A stretch of 64,000 nt of DNA from contig NC_090322.1 in NCBI RefSeq assembly GCF_040869045.1, positions 168,654,672 through 168,718,671 of the forward strand, read 5' to 3'. The stretch is from Eurosta solidaginis. Its lineage: Eukaryota > Arthropoda > Insecta > Diptera > Tephritidae. Shown here in pieces: positions 10,256 through 21,630 of the stretch. The position numbers and the translations under genes were made by a program. The notes under the pieces were generated by a model that did no database searches, had not been told where the DNA came from, and saw only the letters and a program-made list of their open reading frames with translations. Position 1 is the first letter of the stretch, and every line of letters begins with the position of its first letter.

Positions 10256-10608
10256 TGTTGGGCGTGGTACATTAAGCGAAATCATGTATTTAATACTAAT
10301 GGTCAATAATTGTAACCACAATCATACTTTTGCATACTAGTTATACCTAAGTACACATCATACTTTGCATACTGGTTATACCTATGTACACATCATATTT
10401 TTGCATCCTAACTATACCTATGTACATTTACCTTTTCATACATCTCAAGTAAGAGAGTACAATTTTCATACAGTTAGAGAGCAATCTAGCAGTATCATGT
10501 CATGAAATGTTAAATTGTAAGAATCATAGTTGTACTTGAACAAGCAAATAAAGAAGTCACAAAATTTAATTATCGTCGTTTTTACTTCTGCTTGCTTCAC
10601 TCGCGTCA
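10256..10608 (+). repeat. BEL-2 5' LTR
   Basis: 353 bp, TG...CA. It contains three tandem copies of a roughly 36-bp motif built around GTTATACCTA-GTACA-CATCATA, and an AATAAAG polyadenylation-like signal near 10544. It differs from the 3' LTR at a C/T (about 10354) and a T/A (about 10596). Confidence 0.95.
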
Positions 10609-10609
10609 T

Positions 10610-10626
10610 TGGCGACCGTGACAGGA
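10610..10626 (+). promoter_or_regulatory. BEL-2 primer-binding site, probably tRNA-Arg
   Basis: TGGCGACCGTGACAGGA starts one base after the LTR. TGG at the start pairs with the CCA end of a tRNA. From memory the following bases fit the arginine tRNA primer used by several fly retrotransposons; the tRNA identity should be confirmed by alignment. Confidence 0.7.
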
Positions 10627-11263
10627 CGTTTAAAGTTAAAAAGAATTTTTAATAAAAAGTCTTGATTACTTCGCGTTTTTTCTTTTCATAAAAGTATCGA
10701 TTGCCATCGAATTTGTGGATCTATTGCAAATCGAAGCATTTCACCTGTGTGACAAATCTTTCTTTTTTACTCCAATCAACATATTTGGGCGAGCAACTAC
10801 AACAACAAGCAGCAGCATTTACATCAGCAAGTGTGGCGTTAAGTAAAGCAACAGCCGTAAGAATTAAGTACACCTAAATTATAAGATAGCGTATGAATAT
10901 ACATAAATAGGTTTTTAATTGCATCTTACAATTATTTGTTTGCTTATTACTGATTAAAGAAAAAAAAATACGGTATAGTTAAATTGTTAGTGCCCGCCCA
11001 ACATAAATATATGATCTCGTAATAATTTTTTGCAAAAACTTCGTTTGGTGACGTTTTCTGCATCAGCGTGGAAAGTCAATCGAAGGTCAATCGCAGCTAC
11101 AGTGTTTTCGTACCCTTATTTAGCATTTCTGTCGCTTACAAGGTAAAAATCTGGCAGTGAATCTCAATCGCCGTTAGTTTCTTATACTGTAGTCGCACTT
11201 GTTGGTTTTTGCTGGTCAATTCAATTATTAAGCCTTTGCGCGTCCACTTTAACTTGTAATACG
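10627..11263 (+). other. BEL-2 5' untranslated leader
   Basis: About 640 bp between the primer-binding site and the polyprotein start. AT-rich, with no long open frame and no recognised regulatory element. Confidence 0.6.
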
Positions 11264-14200
11264 ATGGCGGGAGAAGACGAAGAACAATTATCGTCGCTCA
11301 AACAGCAACGATCCACTATGAAACTGAATATTAGCAATATGAAGGCCAAAATAGACAAGTTAGGGGAAACAACGGACCCCACAATTTTAGAATGTCACCT
11401 TCAAATCCTTGAGTCCTATTTTAAGCAACAATGCCATATTCAGGGACAAATTGAAAAACTTAGTCCAACAGACAGTGCCAGGAGTGATATCGAGGAGAGT
11501 TATATTACCGCAAAGGCAAAGATTATGCAATTGCTAAATAGCATTCGTCGTGCGAGTGCAGCAGAAACAAGTTTTTTAAATACATCGACTACACTCAGTA
11601 CATTACATCATACCCGTCTCCCTGCTCAAAAATTGCCTAAATTTGACGGCAAATATGCCGAGTATAAAAGATTTTCGCTTACGTTTTCTAACCTCGTCGA
11701 CAAAGACCCTACAATTCCAACAATTGACAAATTCAATTATTTGTTGGGTTGCCTCTCAGGTCAGGCATTGTCAGTTGTGGAGCAGTTTCAAATCACCGAA
11801 GACAACTACACTAAAGCCCTAAAACGTTTGAAGTATCGCTTTGATAATAACACCTTAATCTTTCGCGACTACATTTCAACTTTGTTTAATATTTCACCCA
11901 TGCAGAATGCAGATTATAACTCGTTACGTCTCATCATTGATAAGGTTTCAGCTATACGTGCATCACTATTATCGTTGGGTTCAGAAACTGAAATTCTGAG
12001 TTCTATTCTCATTCACATCGTTCTTTCAAAAGTAGATAAGGGTTCTCAAACATCCTATGAGGAAAAACAAGACTATGACTCGCTTCCAACTTGGGAAGCA
12101 TGTTATAAAATTTTAAATAGGAGATGCCAATTTTTAGAGAGTCATGCAAAACCCACGGAGTCTACTGAGCATAATCGTGACTCCAAACAAAGGTTGCATT
12201 CAAAAAAGGCTTCACATACATTTGTGAATTCTCATTCAACGTGTGCTTATTGTCAAACAGCAGAACACACATTGGGAAATTGTACCTCGTTTTTAGCTCT
12301 TCCTGTGTCAAGTAGATTTGAATTTGTGAAGCGTTCAGGTCTTTACATAAATTGTTTGCGAAAAGGCCACTCTGTAGCAAAATGCCCTTCCAAATTTAAA
12401 TGTCGAGTTTGTAAAGGCATGCATCATACACACTTACATATATTTTCACCGAGTTCCGATGCAAAGCCTAGCACTGCTCAGCAGTCTTCTGAGTCAAATC
12501 CACCAGTCGCTATGGTGATACGATCACAAAAAAGAGCTATTATCCCAACAGCCATAATTCTAATGAAATACAGTTTTGGGATTTTCCAACCCGTTCGGGC
12601 TCTGTTAGACTCTTGTTCCGAAGTAAACTTTATTACTGAAGAAACCGCCAAACGCTTGCAGCTGAAGCGACAAACATCGAATCAGGAAATCTCCGGAATC
12701 GGTGACGTTCAAACAACGTTAAAGCATGCAGTATATGCTACATTTCGCTCTCGTTTTTCAACTTTTGAACGTTCTACACAGTTTGCGGTAACTAAGAAAA
12801 TATCGTCAATGCAGCCTAGCGAATATATTTTTTCAAAAAATTGGACTATTCCCGAAGGAATTAATCTTGCTGATCCATTGTTTTACAAACCTCAAAAAAT
12901 CGATGTACTGATTAGCAGTGAGGTCTTCTTTGATATTTTGCGCGGAGAAAAGGTAACTCTAGGCAACGGTTTGCCTTTTTTAGTCAACACCTCTCTAGGA
13001 TGGGTTGTAGGCGGACAATGTGAACAACCAATAACTCAGCCATTAACGTGCAATGTGGTGAGAGAAGTGGAATCTGTCGAGTCATTACTGCGCAAATTCT
13101 GGAAAGTAGAAGAGATTACTTCGCTGCCACCGCAACTATCCGAAGAAGAGAAAGCATGTGAAGAACATTTTCAATCTAATATTTTTGTACACTCCGACGG
13201 CCGATTGCAAGTGCGCCTACCATTTAAGGAATCTCCAGCAGCCCTTGGAAATTCCATTGACGGTGCGCGTAAAAGATTTTTTGCACTTGAACGCCGCCTC
13301 TATCTCAATCCTAGGCTTCATCAGTCGTACTGCGAATTCATGGCAGAGTATCAAACTTTAGGTCACATGACAGCAGTTTCAGATACTCAGCTTGATAGTC
13401 TACATTACGTTATACCTCACCATTGCGTGCTACGCCCCGAAAGTACCACAACAAAGCTAAGGGTGGTATTCGACGCTTCAATGCGTACTTCGTCGAATAA
13501 AGCATTAAATGAAATTTTAATGGTTGGACCAACCATTCAGCAAGAACTGATTTTAACCTTATTAACATTTCGTCTGCATCGGTACGCACTCACAGCCGAT
13601 ATAGTAAAAATGTATCGACAGTTTCTTGTTGAAAAAAACGATCGAAACTTCCAACTAATCTTATGGAGAGAAACTGCAAGTGCTCCCTTGCAATTATTTC
13701 AACTAAACACCGTGACCTACGGTATGTCATCTGCACCATTTTTAGCCATACGCTGTTTAGCCCACCTTGCTGACATGTATGGGAATCGCTATCCAGTCGG
13801 AGCAAGAGTGTTGAGAGAGGATCTTTACGTTGACGACCTATTGACTGGCGCCAACAGTGTAAAGGAGTTGCTAGAGATACAAGACGAAATTACTACTTTA
13901 CTGGCACATGCTGGTCTACATCTTGCGAAATGGAATTCAAATTGCCCACAACTAATCGAAAAATCAGCAGAAGAAATTCAGATAAAAGTAAGTGATGACA
14001 ATGTTACCAAAGCGTTGGGTATGGTATGGAAACCTATGAGGGACGAAATCTGCTCTATTGCAACCAAACGAACAATCTTGTCAACTGTAGCAAAAATTTA
14101 CGATGTTTTGGGTTTGCTAAGTCCTATTACAATTCGTTGCAAGATTTTACTTCAGGAGCTATGGATACAACACATGGATTGGGATGAACCACTCACACAG

Positions 14201-16384
14201 GATCTGTACTCAATGTGGTTGCAAATAAAAAATGATTTAAATTACATAAATGGTATACGAGTTCCCCGTTATGTATTCACGTGTCTTCAGGACAGTGGTC
14301 AAATACATGGGTTCGCAGATGCCTCATCTCGTGCATATGGGTGCGCCATTTACATTCGCCAATCATTCGCCGGAACTTTTAAAACCACTCTTCTCATCGC
14401 CAAGTCAAAGGTGGCACCAATTAAGGCTATATCCATACCTCGATTGGAGTTATGTGCAGCTGCGCTCCTCAGTAGGACATGGACAAAAATAAAATGTAAG
14501 ATTTTGAAATACGTAAAACACATTTATTTTTGGACAGATTCCAAAATCGTTTTACAGTGGTTGAAAATGCATTCTTCCACTTTGACTTGCTTTGTAGCCA
14601 ATCGTATTTCTGAGTTACAAGACAATACCGTAGAAGTTGAATGGAGACATGTCCCTACAAAAGACAACCCAGCAGACATTGTTTCTCGCGGCCACAGCGC
14701 GTCAGAACTTGCCAGTACTATATGGTTTACAGGTCCAAATTTTTTGCAAAAGGAAGCGGAGAACTGGCCTCCAGTCGAAAATCAAACTGAAACACAAACA
14801 GATCTCGAGCGCAGGCGAAAAATCGCATTCACATGCAACACAAGTAGTAGTACTGTGGACATTATTCAAAACATAATTGAAAACACTTCTTCGTTCTTCA
14901 AAATTTTAAGAATTGTTTCCTTTGTATATCGCACCTTCAACAAATTTCCTCCAAATCGTCATATTAACCCGAAAACCGTGAGACACATTCCAGCCACCGA
15001 ATTGGATTATATCTTTTGGATAATAGTATCTGATATACAACGAATTCATTTTAGCACTGAGATAAATTGCCTTAAATCTGGCGGTATTCTCAAATCGGAT
15101 CTCCAACGTCTTTCACCGTTTCTACAACCAATAAGCACAAACGGCAACGTCAGATTTATTCTAAGAGTCGGCGGACGACTGAAAAATGCTGAAGTTCCCT
15201 ATGATTGTAAGCATCCCGCACTTTTACCCAAATCACATAGATTTACTCATCTTTATATTGAATATTTGCACCGTAGCAATCTTCATGCCGGACCGAAAGT
15301 ATTGCTTTCGTTACTGCGTCAAAGAATTTGGATCGTGAATGGACGCGAAATCGTTCGCAAGGTTGTGCGCAAGTGTACGCACTGCTTTCATTACAAGCCC
15401 AAGGTTATCGGTCAAATAATGGGTGACCTTCCTGCAGATCGTGTTAAGGCTCAACGACCATCTTTTGTATCAGGAGTTGATTTTTGCGGCCCATTTCTCA
15501 CATCTTATCGCTTACGAGGCAAGCCACCCTACAAAACTTACGCTGCCATATTTGTGTGTTTTTCATCGAAAGCTGTTCACATCGAATTGGTTTCAGATTT
15601 GTCAACCAATTCCTTTTTGCTTTGTCTTAAGCGCTTCATTGGTCGACGCGGCATCCCTTCACGTTTGTTTTGTGACAATGCAACTAATTTCGTTGGCGCT
15701 AGCTCGCAACTTAAGGAGTTTACTGAAAAATACTTAAATGACACGGCGTTGAACGAAGTGATCAGCTACAGTAACGAAATTGGGATTGACTTTCGATTCA
15801 TACCCCCACGGGCACCCCACTTTGGAGGACTTTGGGAAGCCGCTGTGAAGTCAGCTAAAACATTGTTGCTTAAGAATTTCGTTCAAGCTAATCTTACGTA
15901 CGAAGAACTTCAAACTCTTTTCATCGAAATCGAAGCTGTGCTGAATTCTCGCCCGCTTACTCCGGTCTCAAATGATCCAAACGATACTGAGGCAATTACG
16001 CCTGCTCATTTCCTGATTGGAACGTCACTGAAGGCCTTGCCTGATATGCAGTTCGATGTTGATAAAAATATTTCATACTCAACATATTTTCAACGAATTA
16101 CTTATATAAAAAATCAATTTTGGAAGCAGTGGACCCGTGATTATTTGCATACACTACAACAAAAAGGGAAATGGACCAAAGCTGAGCCAAATATAAAGAT
16201 CGGGCAATTGGTGCTCGTGCAGGAAGATAACCTTCCCCCACAGCAATGGCTATTAGCTCGAGTTATCAGCGTAATTCCAGGGAAAGACGGCAAGGTGCGG
16301 GTAGCTGACGTACGCACGACTAAAGGTACAATTCGACGCGCTATCCATCGACTAGCCCCACTACCGGAAACCGAAGACGTTTGA
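11264..16384 (+). CDS. BEL/Pao gag-pol polyprotein (BEL-2)
   Basis: Single 1706-residue frame without stops. Order: gag of DUF1759 type (about residues 125-290), zinc knuckles (about 325-390, first finger CAYCQTAEHTLGNC complete), protease with DSCS at about 449, reverse transcriptase with YVDD at about 856, RNase H (HGFADAS about 1015, WTDS about 1091), integrase with an intact HHCC finger, then GVDFCGPF (about 1404), FCDNATNF (about 1469) and GLWEA (about 1523), and a DUF5641-like end. Two possible weak points are visible. The protease triad reads D-S-C rather than D-S-G, and the second zinc knuckle reads YINCLRKGH where a Cys is expected in place of Tyr. The D-S-C form may be a lineage variant rather than damage. 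Confidence 0.96.
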   Translation: MAGEDEEQLSSLKQQRSTMKLNISNMKAKIDKLGETTDPTILECHLQILESYFKQQCHIQGQIEKLSPTDSARSDIEESYITAKAKIMQLLNSIRRASAAETSFLNTSTTLSTLHHTRLPAQKLPKFDGKYAEYKRFSLTFSNLVDKDPTIPTIDKFNYLLGCLSGQALSVVEQFQITEDNYTKALKRLKYRFDNNTLIFRDYISTLFNISPMQNADYNSLRLIIDKVSAIRASLLSLGSETEILSSILIHIVLSKVDKGSQTSYEEKQDYDSLPTWEACYKILNRRCQFLESHAKPTESTEHNRDSKQRLHSKKASHTFVNSHSTCAYCQTAEHTLGNCTSFLALPVSSRFEFVKRSGLYINCLRKGHSVAKCPSKFKCRVCKGMHHTHLHIFSPSSDAKPSTAQQSSESNPPVAMVIRSQKRAIIPTAIILMKYSFGIFQPVRALLDSCSEVNFITEETAKRLQLKRQTSNQEISGIGDVQTTLKHAVYATFRSRFSTFERSTQFAVTKKISSMQPSEYIFSKNWTIPEGINLADPLFYKPQKIDVLISSEVFFDILRGEKVTLGNGLPFLVNTSLGWVVGGQCEQPITQPLTCNVVREVESVESLLRKFWKVEEITSLPPQLSEEEKACEEHFQSNIFVHSDGRLQVRLPFKESPAALGNSIDGARKRFFALERRLYLNPRLHQSYCEFMAEYQTLGHMTAVSDTQLDSLHYVIPHHCVLRPESTTTKLRVVFDASMRTSSNKALNEILMVGPTIQQELILTLLTFRLHRYALTADIVKMYRQFLVEKNDRNFQLILWRETASAPLQLFQLNTVTYGMSSAPFLAIRCLAHLADMYGNRYPVGARVLREDLYVDDLLTGANSVKELLEIQDEITTLLAHAGLHLAKWNSNCPQLIEKSAEEIQIKVSDDNVTKALGMVWKPMRDEICSIATKRTILSTVAKIYDVLGLLSPITIRCKILLQELWIQHMDWDEPLTQDLYSMWLQIKNDLNYINGIRVPRYVFTCLQDSGQIHGFADASSRAYGCAIYIRQSFAGTFKTTLLIAKSKVAPIKAISIPRLELCAAALLSRTWTKIKCKILKYVKHIYFWTDSKIVLQWLKMHSSTLTCFVANRISELQDNTVEVEWRHVPTKDNPADIVSRGHSASELASTIWFTGPNFLQKEAENWPPVENQTETQTDLERRRKIAFTCNTSSSTVDIIQNIIENTSSFFKILRIVSFVYRTFNKFPPNRHINPKTVRHIPATELDYIFWIIVSDIQRIHFSTEINCLKSGGILKSDLQRLSPFLQPISTNGNVRFILRVGGRLKNAEVPYDCKHPALLPKSHRFTHLYIEYLHRSNLHAGPKVLLSLLRQRIWIVNGREIVRKVVRKCTHCFHYKPKVIGQIMGDLPADRVKAQRPSFVSGVDFCGPFLTSYRLRGKPPYKTYAAIFVCFSSKAVHIELVSDLSTNSFLLCLKRFIGRRGIPSRLFCDNATNFVGASSQLKEFTEKYLNDTALNEVISYSNEIGIDFRFIPPRAPHFGGLWEAAVKSAKTLLLKNFVQANLTYEELQTLFIEIEAVLNSRPLTPVSNDPNDTEAITPAHFLIGTSLKALPDMQFDVDKNISYSTYFQRITYIKNQFWKQWTRDYLHTLQQKGKWTKAEPNIKIGQLVLVQEDNLPPQQWLLARVISVIPGKDGKVRVADVRTTKGTIRRAIHRLAPLPETEDV

Positions 16385-16400
16385 AAGGGAGCCCTTTCAA

Positions 16401-16411
16401 CGGAGGGAGTA
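16401..16411 (+). promoter_or_regulatory. BEL-2 polypurine tract
   Basis: CGGAGGGAGTA lies directly before the 3' LTR, where plus-strand priming occurs in LTR retrotransposons. Confidence 0.7.
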
Positions 16412-16764
16412 TGTTGGGCGTGGTACATTAAGCGAAATCATGTATTTAATACTAATGGTCAATAATTGTAACCACAATCATACTTTTGCATACTAGTTAT
16501 ACCTAAGTATACATCATACTTTGCATACTGGTTATACCTATGTACACATCATATTTTTGCATCCTAACTATACCTATGTACATTTACCTTTTCATACATC
16601 TCAAGTAAGAGAGTACAATTTTCATACAGTTAGAGAGCAATCTAGCAGTATCATGTCATGAAATGTTAAATTGTAAGAATCATAGTTGTACTTGAACAAG
16701 CAAATAAAGAAGTCACAAAATTTAATTATCGTCGTTTTTACTTCTGCTTGCTACACTCGCGTCA
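16412..16764 (+). repeat. BEL-2 3' LTR
   Basis: 353 bp, equal in length to the 5' LTR, with two substitutions seen by eye. It begins TGTTGGGCGTGG and ends CTCGCGTCA. Confidence 0.95.
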
Positions 16765-17067
16765 AAGAGAGATAATTTTTTGAAATAAAAACAAAAAAAA
16801 AAAATGTTCATTGAATTATTTTTACGGTAATTTTTCTTAAAATGCATTACAATGATAACTAAAAAACCGATACTAAGCACACAATTAAAACAAGACAGGT
16901 GCAGCTGAACAGGTTTTCTACTATGTTGAATCTTACCACATGGACTTCATTGGACAGTGATCTGAAAGACCACTAATTACCAAGGAAAAACTAGTCTTAG
17001 TAAACTTAGTTTTCGCTACCCTACAAGAAGGAGTGTCTGCCCAGCGTTTGCTTAGCTGACTGGATGA
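16765..17067. other. AT-rich spacer, no feature recognised
   Basis: Between BEL-2 and the foldback element. No gene or repeat seen. Confidence 0.5.
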
Positions 17068-17653
17068 CAACTCTGCAAAAATCGTTGGATCATGTCGTCC
17101 ACTTGTGTCATACTGGAGTACTCCATGGATTACTATGATGTAATGCTGACCTGGAGTATATGGTCCAGTCCTAGGAAATCGCAGTGTTAATTGGACCATA
17201 TTTTTTGTATGAATTGTGGTTAATTTTGGAGCACTCGCTTGGTCCATAGCGGGAATTTGCAGGGAATTAACATAAGAGCAGGTGGCATGCGGAACAAAAG
17301 TGGCCTGTCCCTGCAAAAATTGTGAGTACTCCATTTATGCATGTATGGAGTACTCGCTATGGACCAAGCGAGTGCTCCAAAATTAACCACAATTCATACA
17401 AAAAATATGGTCCAATTAACATTGCGATGTCCTAGGACTGGACCATATACTCCAGTTCCGCATTACATCAGAGTAATCCATGGAGTACCCACAGTCCAAT
17501 AAACATCGTGTAGTCATTACAATCGTTAAAAACGAGCAATGATCGGCTTACAATATGTTCGTGTAGAAACATGAGTTGGTCCATTGCTGCATTACAGTGG
17601 AGTATAATGGTATGTACTCCAGTGGACCACATGATCCAAAGATTTTTGCAGGG
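17068..17653. mobile_element. Foldback (long inverted-repeat) element
   Basis: Two arms of about 134 bp (roughly 17117-17251 and 17355-17488) are reverse complements at about 96-97 per cent, separated by about 100 bp. The outer ends also pair: CTGCAAAAATCGTTGGATCA at 17071 against TGATCCAAAGATTTTTGCAG near 17650. A third CCCTGCAAAAATTGTGAG end lies inside the spacer at about 17308, so the structure may be one foldback element with internal duplication or two related elements side by side. No transposase frame and no clear target duplication were found. Confidence 0.8.
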
Positions 17654-18485
17654 GTGGAACACCGAGCTCCCTACAAGGATGCACGTTTAGTTCAATTGTG
17701 CCCATTCCGGCTAAGAGATTGAGGTAACAGTATTACTATGCTTCGAAATCCAGATGATAAAATAGAGGCAATCGCAAGCAAGACCGGGTATTCAAAAACT
17801 GAGTTCGTTTCCATCACAGCCGATCTCAAAGCCTTAATTGCGCTTGGCTATCCGAGTAGTTGTTGAATCCTCTAACCATAGTAGCACTGGTTAGCATTCC
17901 GTCCACAGCTTTACTAATAGCAGCTTGGATCGAACAGACTTGCGGCTCACATCAAGACCCTGACAGAAGAGGTACTCTTTAATAATATTGTGCATTATAC
18001 ATATATTCGGTGTCCGGAGATCATGTTTCCCATCACCCTGACTCTGTTTATTCTATACCCTAACTTGGAGTTCTGTTACACAAAATCAAGTTTAGAATAT
18101 ATCTAAACAAGGGAGTTCTGAAAAGGGGTATTTTATATCTCCTCCCACTAGCTTCATTTATTCCCCAGATCCAGTTAGATCAGCACGGCCCCATCTGCGT
18201 GGGCAATCACTTTACAGCCACCAACTTGGAGATCCACCAGAAGCTAATTTTCGTAGAGTACGATATTCATCCGGATGGGCATTTTTTCAAACACTTCCGT
18301 TTTGAGTTACGGGTTAAAGATCGGCTTGCAACAACTCCTACGCTTGTAACACAGGCAGCCGCTCTCTAGTGAGTTGTTGCTCTAGAATCACATTTCACCA
18401 ATATTGGGACATCCGATCCGAACGAGGGATAGTGTTCTATTCATAGTACATTACTTTGTATTTAAGCACTGTAACATCTTTTTTT
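17654..18485. other. Unassigned spacer
   Basis: No sustained open frame on either strand and no recognised repeat. Some stretches have a less AT-rich, coding-like look, but all frames are stop-ridden. Confidence 0.4.
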
Positions 18486-18843
18486 GGCGGCCACCGTGGT
18501 GTGATGGTAGCGTGCTCCGCCTACCACACCGTATGCCCTGGGTTCACACCCCGGGCAAAGCAACATCAAAAATTTTAGAAATAAGGTTTTTTAATTAGAA
18601 GAAAATTTTTCTAAGTGGGGTCACACCTCGGCAGTGTTTGGCAAGCGCTCCGAGTGTATTTCTGCCATGAAAACCTCTCAGTGAAAACTCATCTGCCTTG
18701 CAGATGCCGTTCGGAGTCGGCATAAAACATGTAGGTCCCGTCCGGCTAATTTGTAAAATCAAGATGAGTACGACGCAAATGGGAAGAGAAGCTCGGCCTT
18801 AGATCTCTTCGGAGGTTATCGCGCCTTACATTTATTTATTTTT
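18486..18843 (+). mobile_element. tRNA-derived SINE, copy S2, full length
   Basis: Very close to copy S1: the same tRNA-like head with B-box-like GGTTCACACCCC, body and T-rich end. Flanks carry an imperfect duplication, AACATCTTTTTTT on the left and AACACCTTTTTTT on the right. Confidence 0.9.
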
Positions 18844-19459
18844 AAACACCTTTTTTTGCTCCTGTTCCAGTCTATAAATTTTGTACCAATTAATTGTTTT
18901 TATCCACCAGTAATCTAAGTTCCTCACATTCAAGATTTTTAGGCCGTCTCTCTTCCCACTTGTTTGACGACGTTGTCATCACTGACACTTAAAATATTCT
19001 TCACTCCAGTTTGTATTAAGCAAGGTCGGTTTCCACTGAACGGAGTATCGAATTTTTGGTTTCGTTGGAAATTTCCTTCTTGCTCTATTCAGTAGGGGGC
19101 TTTGAATCATCGACATATATAAGAAGGTAAAGAGCGGCGTTCAGGCAGAGTACCCTCGAAAAAAATAAATGTTTGCCACGTAAGTATGTACTACCAGGTT
19201 CATGCCTCAGTACTACTCGCTGTAGCAGTAAGGCTCTTCGAGTTTGAGGCTCTCTTTCCCTCTTAATGGGATGCATACTTACACGTAACCGCTCTCGCTG
19301 TTTTACAGCTTTTAGCGTTTAGATCAGGCGTATGCTTTCCATAGCACAATTACACTCTCATTGCGTATGCGAAGGGCAATCACTTCAGGTACAGAATAGG
19401 GCTAAGTGATCATCTTGATAACTCTGAGGTCATTTTGATAGGCAAACATCCTTCTATTC
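18844..19459. other. Unassigned spacer
   Basis: No gene or repeat recognised. A short inverted repeat around ACGTAAGTAT and ATACTTACACGT lies at about 19180-19285; its significance is unknown. Confidence 0.4.
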
Positions 19460-20870
19460 CGTAAGGAGAATATTCCTCACGTAGTTTCTGGCTATTATCC
19501 CATCTGTCACTTGCTTAAGTAATTTTACGAATGGTATTGGTTGGGGTTAACTCTCCAAATGTGCCTTCCACCTTCCTTCGTAGCTGAGCAAAGAGCTCAC
19601 ATTCGAAAAGGTGTGGCGTGAAATCTCAATGTGCCCACAACATCGGCAGTATGCATTTCCCACTTTGCATATATTTTCTTTTTTCTTTAAAGAAATCAGT
19701 GCTCGACGACTGCAGCTATTCTAAAATTGTTTTCAAGTCTACACTGCATGTCTCCCTCTTTCCTTTACTGCGAGCTTAGGGTATTTGAATTTAAGAAGGG
19801 GGTTCGCCGGGCAATTCCTGGCATAGAGGTCCGACACCTTTTTGTGGATATCTCTGAGGACCTCGTTGTGCCTTTTTCTACATACGGTTGAGTTCTCAGA
19901 TGTCGTATTTCCTCGTAATGTTTGCGAAGATGATCTTCTTAAGTCATTGGGAGGCGGGGCCTCTTCAATGAGATCACCAGAAACTGTTTATTGAGCATAT
20001 CGTTTCTCTCCCTTATGGGAAGTACTTACGCCTCACTTTGTGAAAAGTGTCCTGGGAACATAAGAGAACAACCCGTAGCGATTCTGAGAGTGGTGGTTTG
20101 GCAGTTTCTTTCAGGTGTATCGTTTAGGCTCGGCGATCATATTGGGGACGAGTTACATGCAAGCGCCCGGTTAATTGCTTTGTAAGTTGTAATGAGCCTT
20201 TCTTATTCTTTACCCCAAGTGCTGCGAAATTGGAGGAGTTTTTTACGGCTCGGAATTTTAGGTACAATTGCGGATACAGGCTCCACAAAATGTAGATCCT
20301 GATCGAACGTCACACCCAGTATTTTGGGGAGTAAAACAGTCTGTAGCGTAATGCCATCCATCGACGTGGATGTCCAATATGGTCAAACATTTGTCTTGTC
20401 CACGTTGTAAATAAGATAGCCAAGGATTTGGGCGGTGACAATGTCAGGTTTCGATAGTCGAAGGAACTGGAGAGGCTAGGGATATAGTCGTTTATTTTAT
20501 TGCAAAGCTCAGCAATGAATACAATGTTGGTGAAGGGAGCTTCGATATATAGAAGTAAAATAAAAGCGGGGATAGGACAGCACCCTGTCTCACCGCTTGC
20601 TTAATACTTCTGGGTTTAGATGTTACGTTACTCTGACTTGCATTGATGCTTGCCGATCAGACATGTAATTTGCAGTCCACATTTTGAGACTAGGAGAAAG
20701 GTGGGATCCTTCCAAGTCTTGAAGTAAAGTGCCGTGATTTATTATATCAAAAGCTTTTGATAAGTCCTCTGCACTGATCGGATCGATTTTTTATGAGCCT
20801 GAATGGCGAGTAGGTATATCGGTGAAGTCTCCAATGACCAGCATAGCAACGGGGGGAACCTATGTGTTGA
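19460..20870 (-). pseudogene. Decayed jockey-like LINE reverse transcriptase
   Basis: On the minus strand, several frames interrupted by stops and shifts together give reverse-transcriptase blocks in the correct order: LSKAFDIINHGTLLQDLE near 20750, a QGAVLSPLLF block near 20580, and LPKILGVTFDQDLHF near 20330. Downstream sequence resembles the thumb and C-terminal region of jockey-type elements. No intact frame remains. Known family role: copying element RNA into a nicked genomic target. Confidence 0.75.
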
Positions 20871-20929
20871 AACGTGTTTCGGTATTTCGGAAGTTTTATT
20901 GCATCTGCTCAGATTTTTGCACCCTACGA

Positions 20930-21630
20930 TAGTATAAAATCCGAGGAGGTACGGCAGCGTTCCTCTTCAGGGCTCCGATCGTCCTATGTTTGCAAGTAAT
21001 CGGCTGATGTTTTCAACATTCTCGCAGGCCACTTGGAAGCGTTCTGAGACGGCGAGCTTGCAAACACATTGAAGATGTATGCAGCTGAAAACCGTGGTCA
21101 TTCATCCATCTAGTTTACATAACATAGTTTGAACTGCGTTTCGTGCTGGTATGATAGTGTCTAGGTCATCAGCTTAAGCGTCAAGAAAAGTACTTTCTGT
21201 AATGCGAAAGCGAAACAATCTTTCAAACGTTACATTCCAGAGCTGTTGTTCCAGCACTGACTTTTAGCTGATTCACCTTTTATCCCTTTCTGGCCTTTGG
21301 CTCTGCATTATTTCGTTTACTAGCCAACGTCCTTAATATGTGAAAACTTGTATAGGGGATGCCTTGAAAAACTGTTTAAGTGCGTCTAGCTTGTCGTCCC
21401 GCTTGACTGATTAGAAGGCATTCTTGACTCCCAGCGTGATCAATAAGACTGTTGGCCTTGCTTCGTGGCACACCGTGTAGGTTTTTGGAACCTGGACAAC
21501 GGCATCTGTTGTAAAGTAGCCTCTGCGAAAGCTACCATTTGATAGGCTAAAGCCCCTACATCTTGCATGTCTGGTTTTAGTCGTTATTTAAGGATATTTT
21601 CCATAATTTATACAGCTGTGTAGAGTATGC
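20930..21630 (-). pseudogene. Decayed R1-like LINE reverse transcriptase
   Basis: Minus-strand reading gives FRRGYFTTDAV, then LGVKNAF near 21430, then ADDLDTIIPARNAV near 21150 (the catalytic ADD box), then SRLLANIGRSEP near 20970. The order matches an R1-clade reverse transcriptase. Many stops and frame shifts are present. It abuts the jockey-like remnant, and the break between the two types falls at about 20.9 kb. Confidence 0.65.

Larger units (their letters stand above)
10256..16764 (+). mobile_element. Young, apparently intact BEL/Pao retrotransposon (BEL-2)
   Basis: Two direct LTRs of 353 bp (10256-10608 and 16412-16764) bound a single long polyprotein gene. The LTRs begin TGTTGGG and end GTCA, and I see only two substitutions between them, pointing to a recent insertion. 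A candidate primer-binding site follows the 5' LTR at 10610 and a purine-rich GGAGGGAGTA precedes the 3' LTR. Flanking pentamers are AAAAG on the left and AAGAG on the right, an imperfect 5-bp target duplication. This is the least damaged mobile element in the window. Confidence 0.95.
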
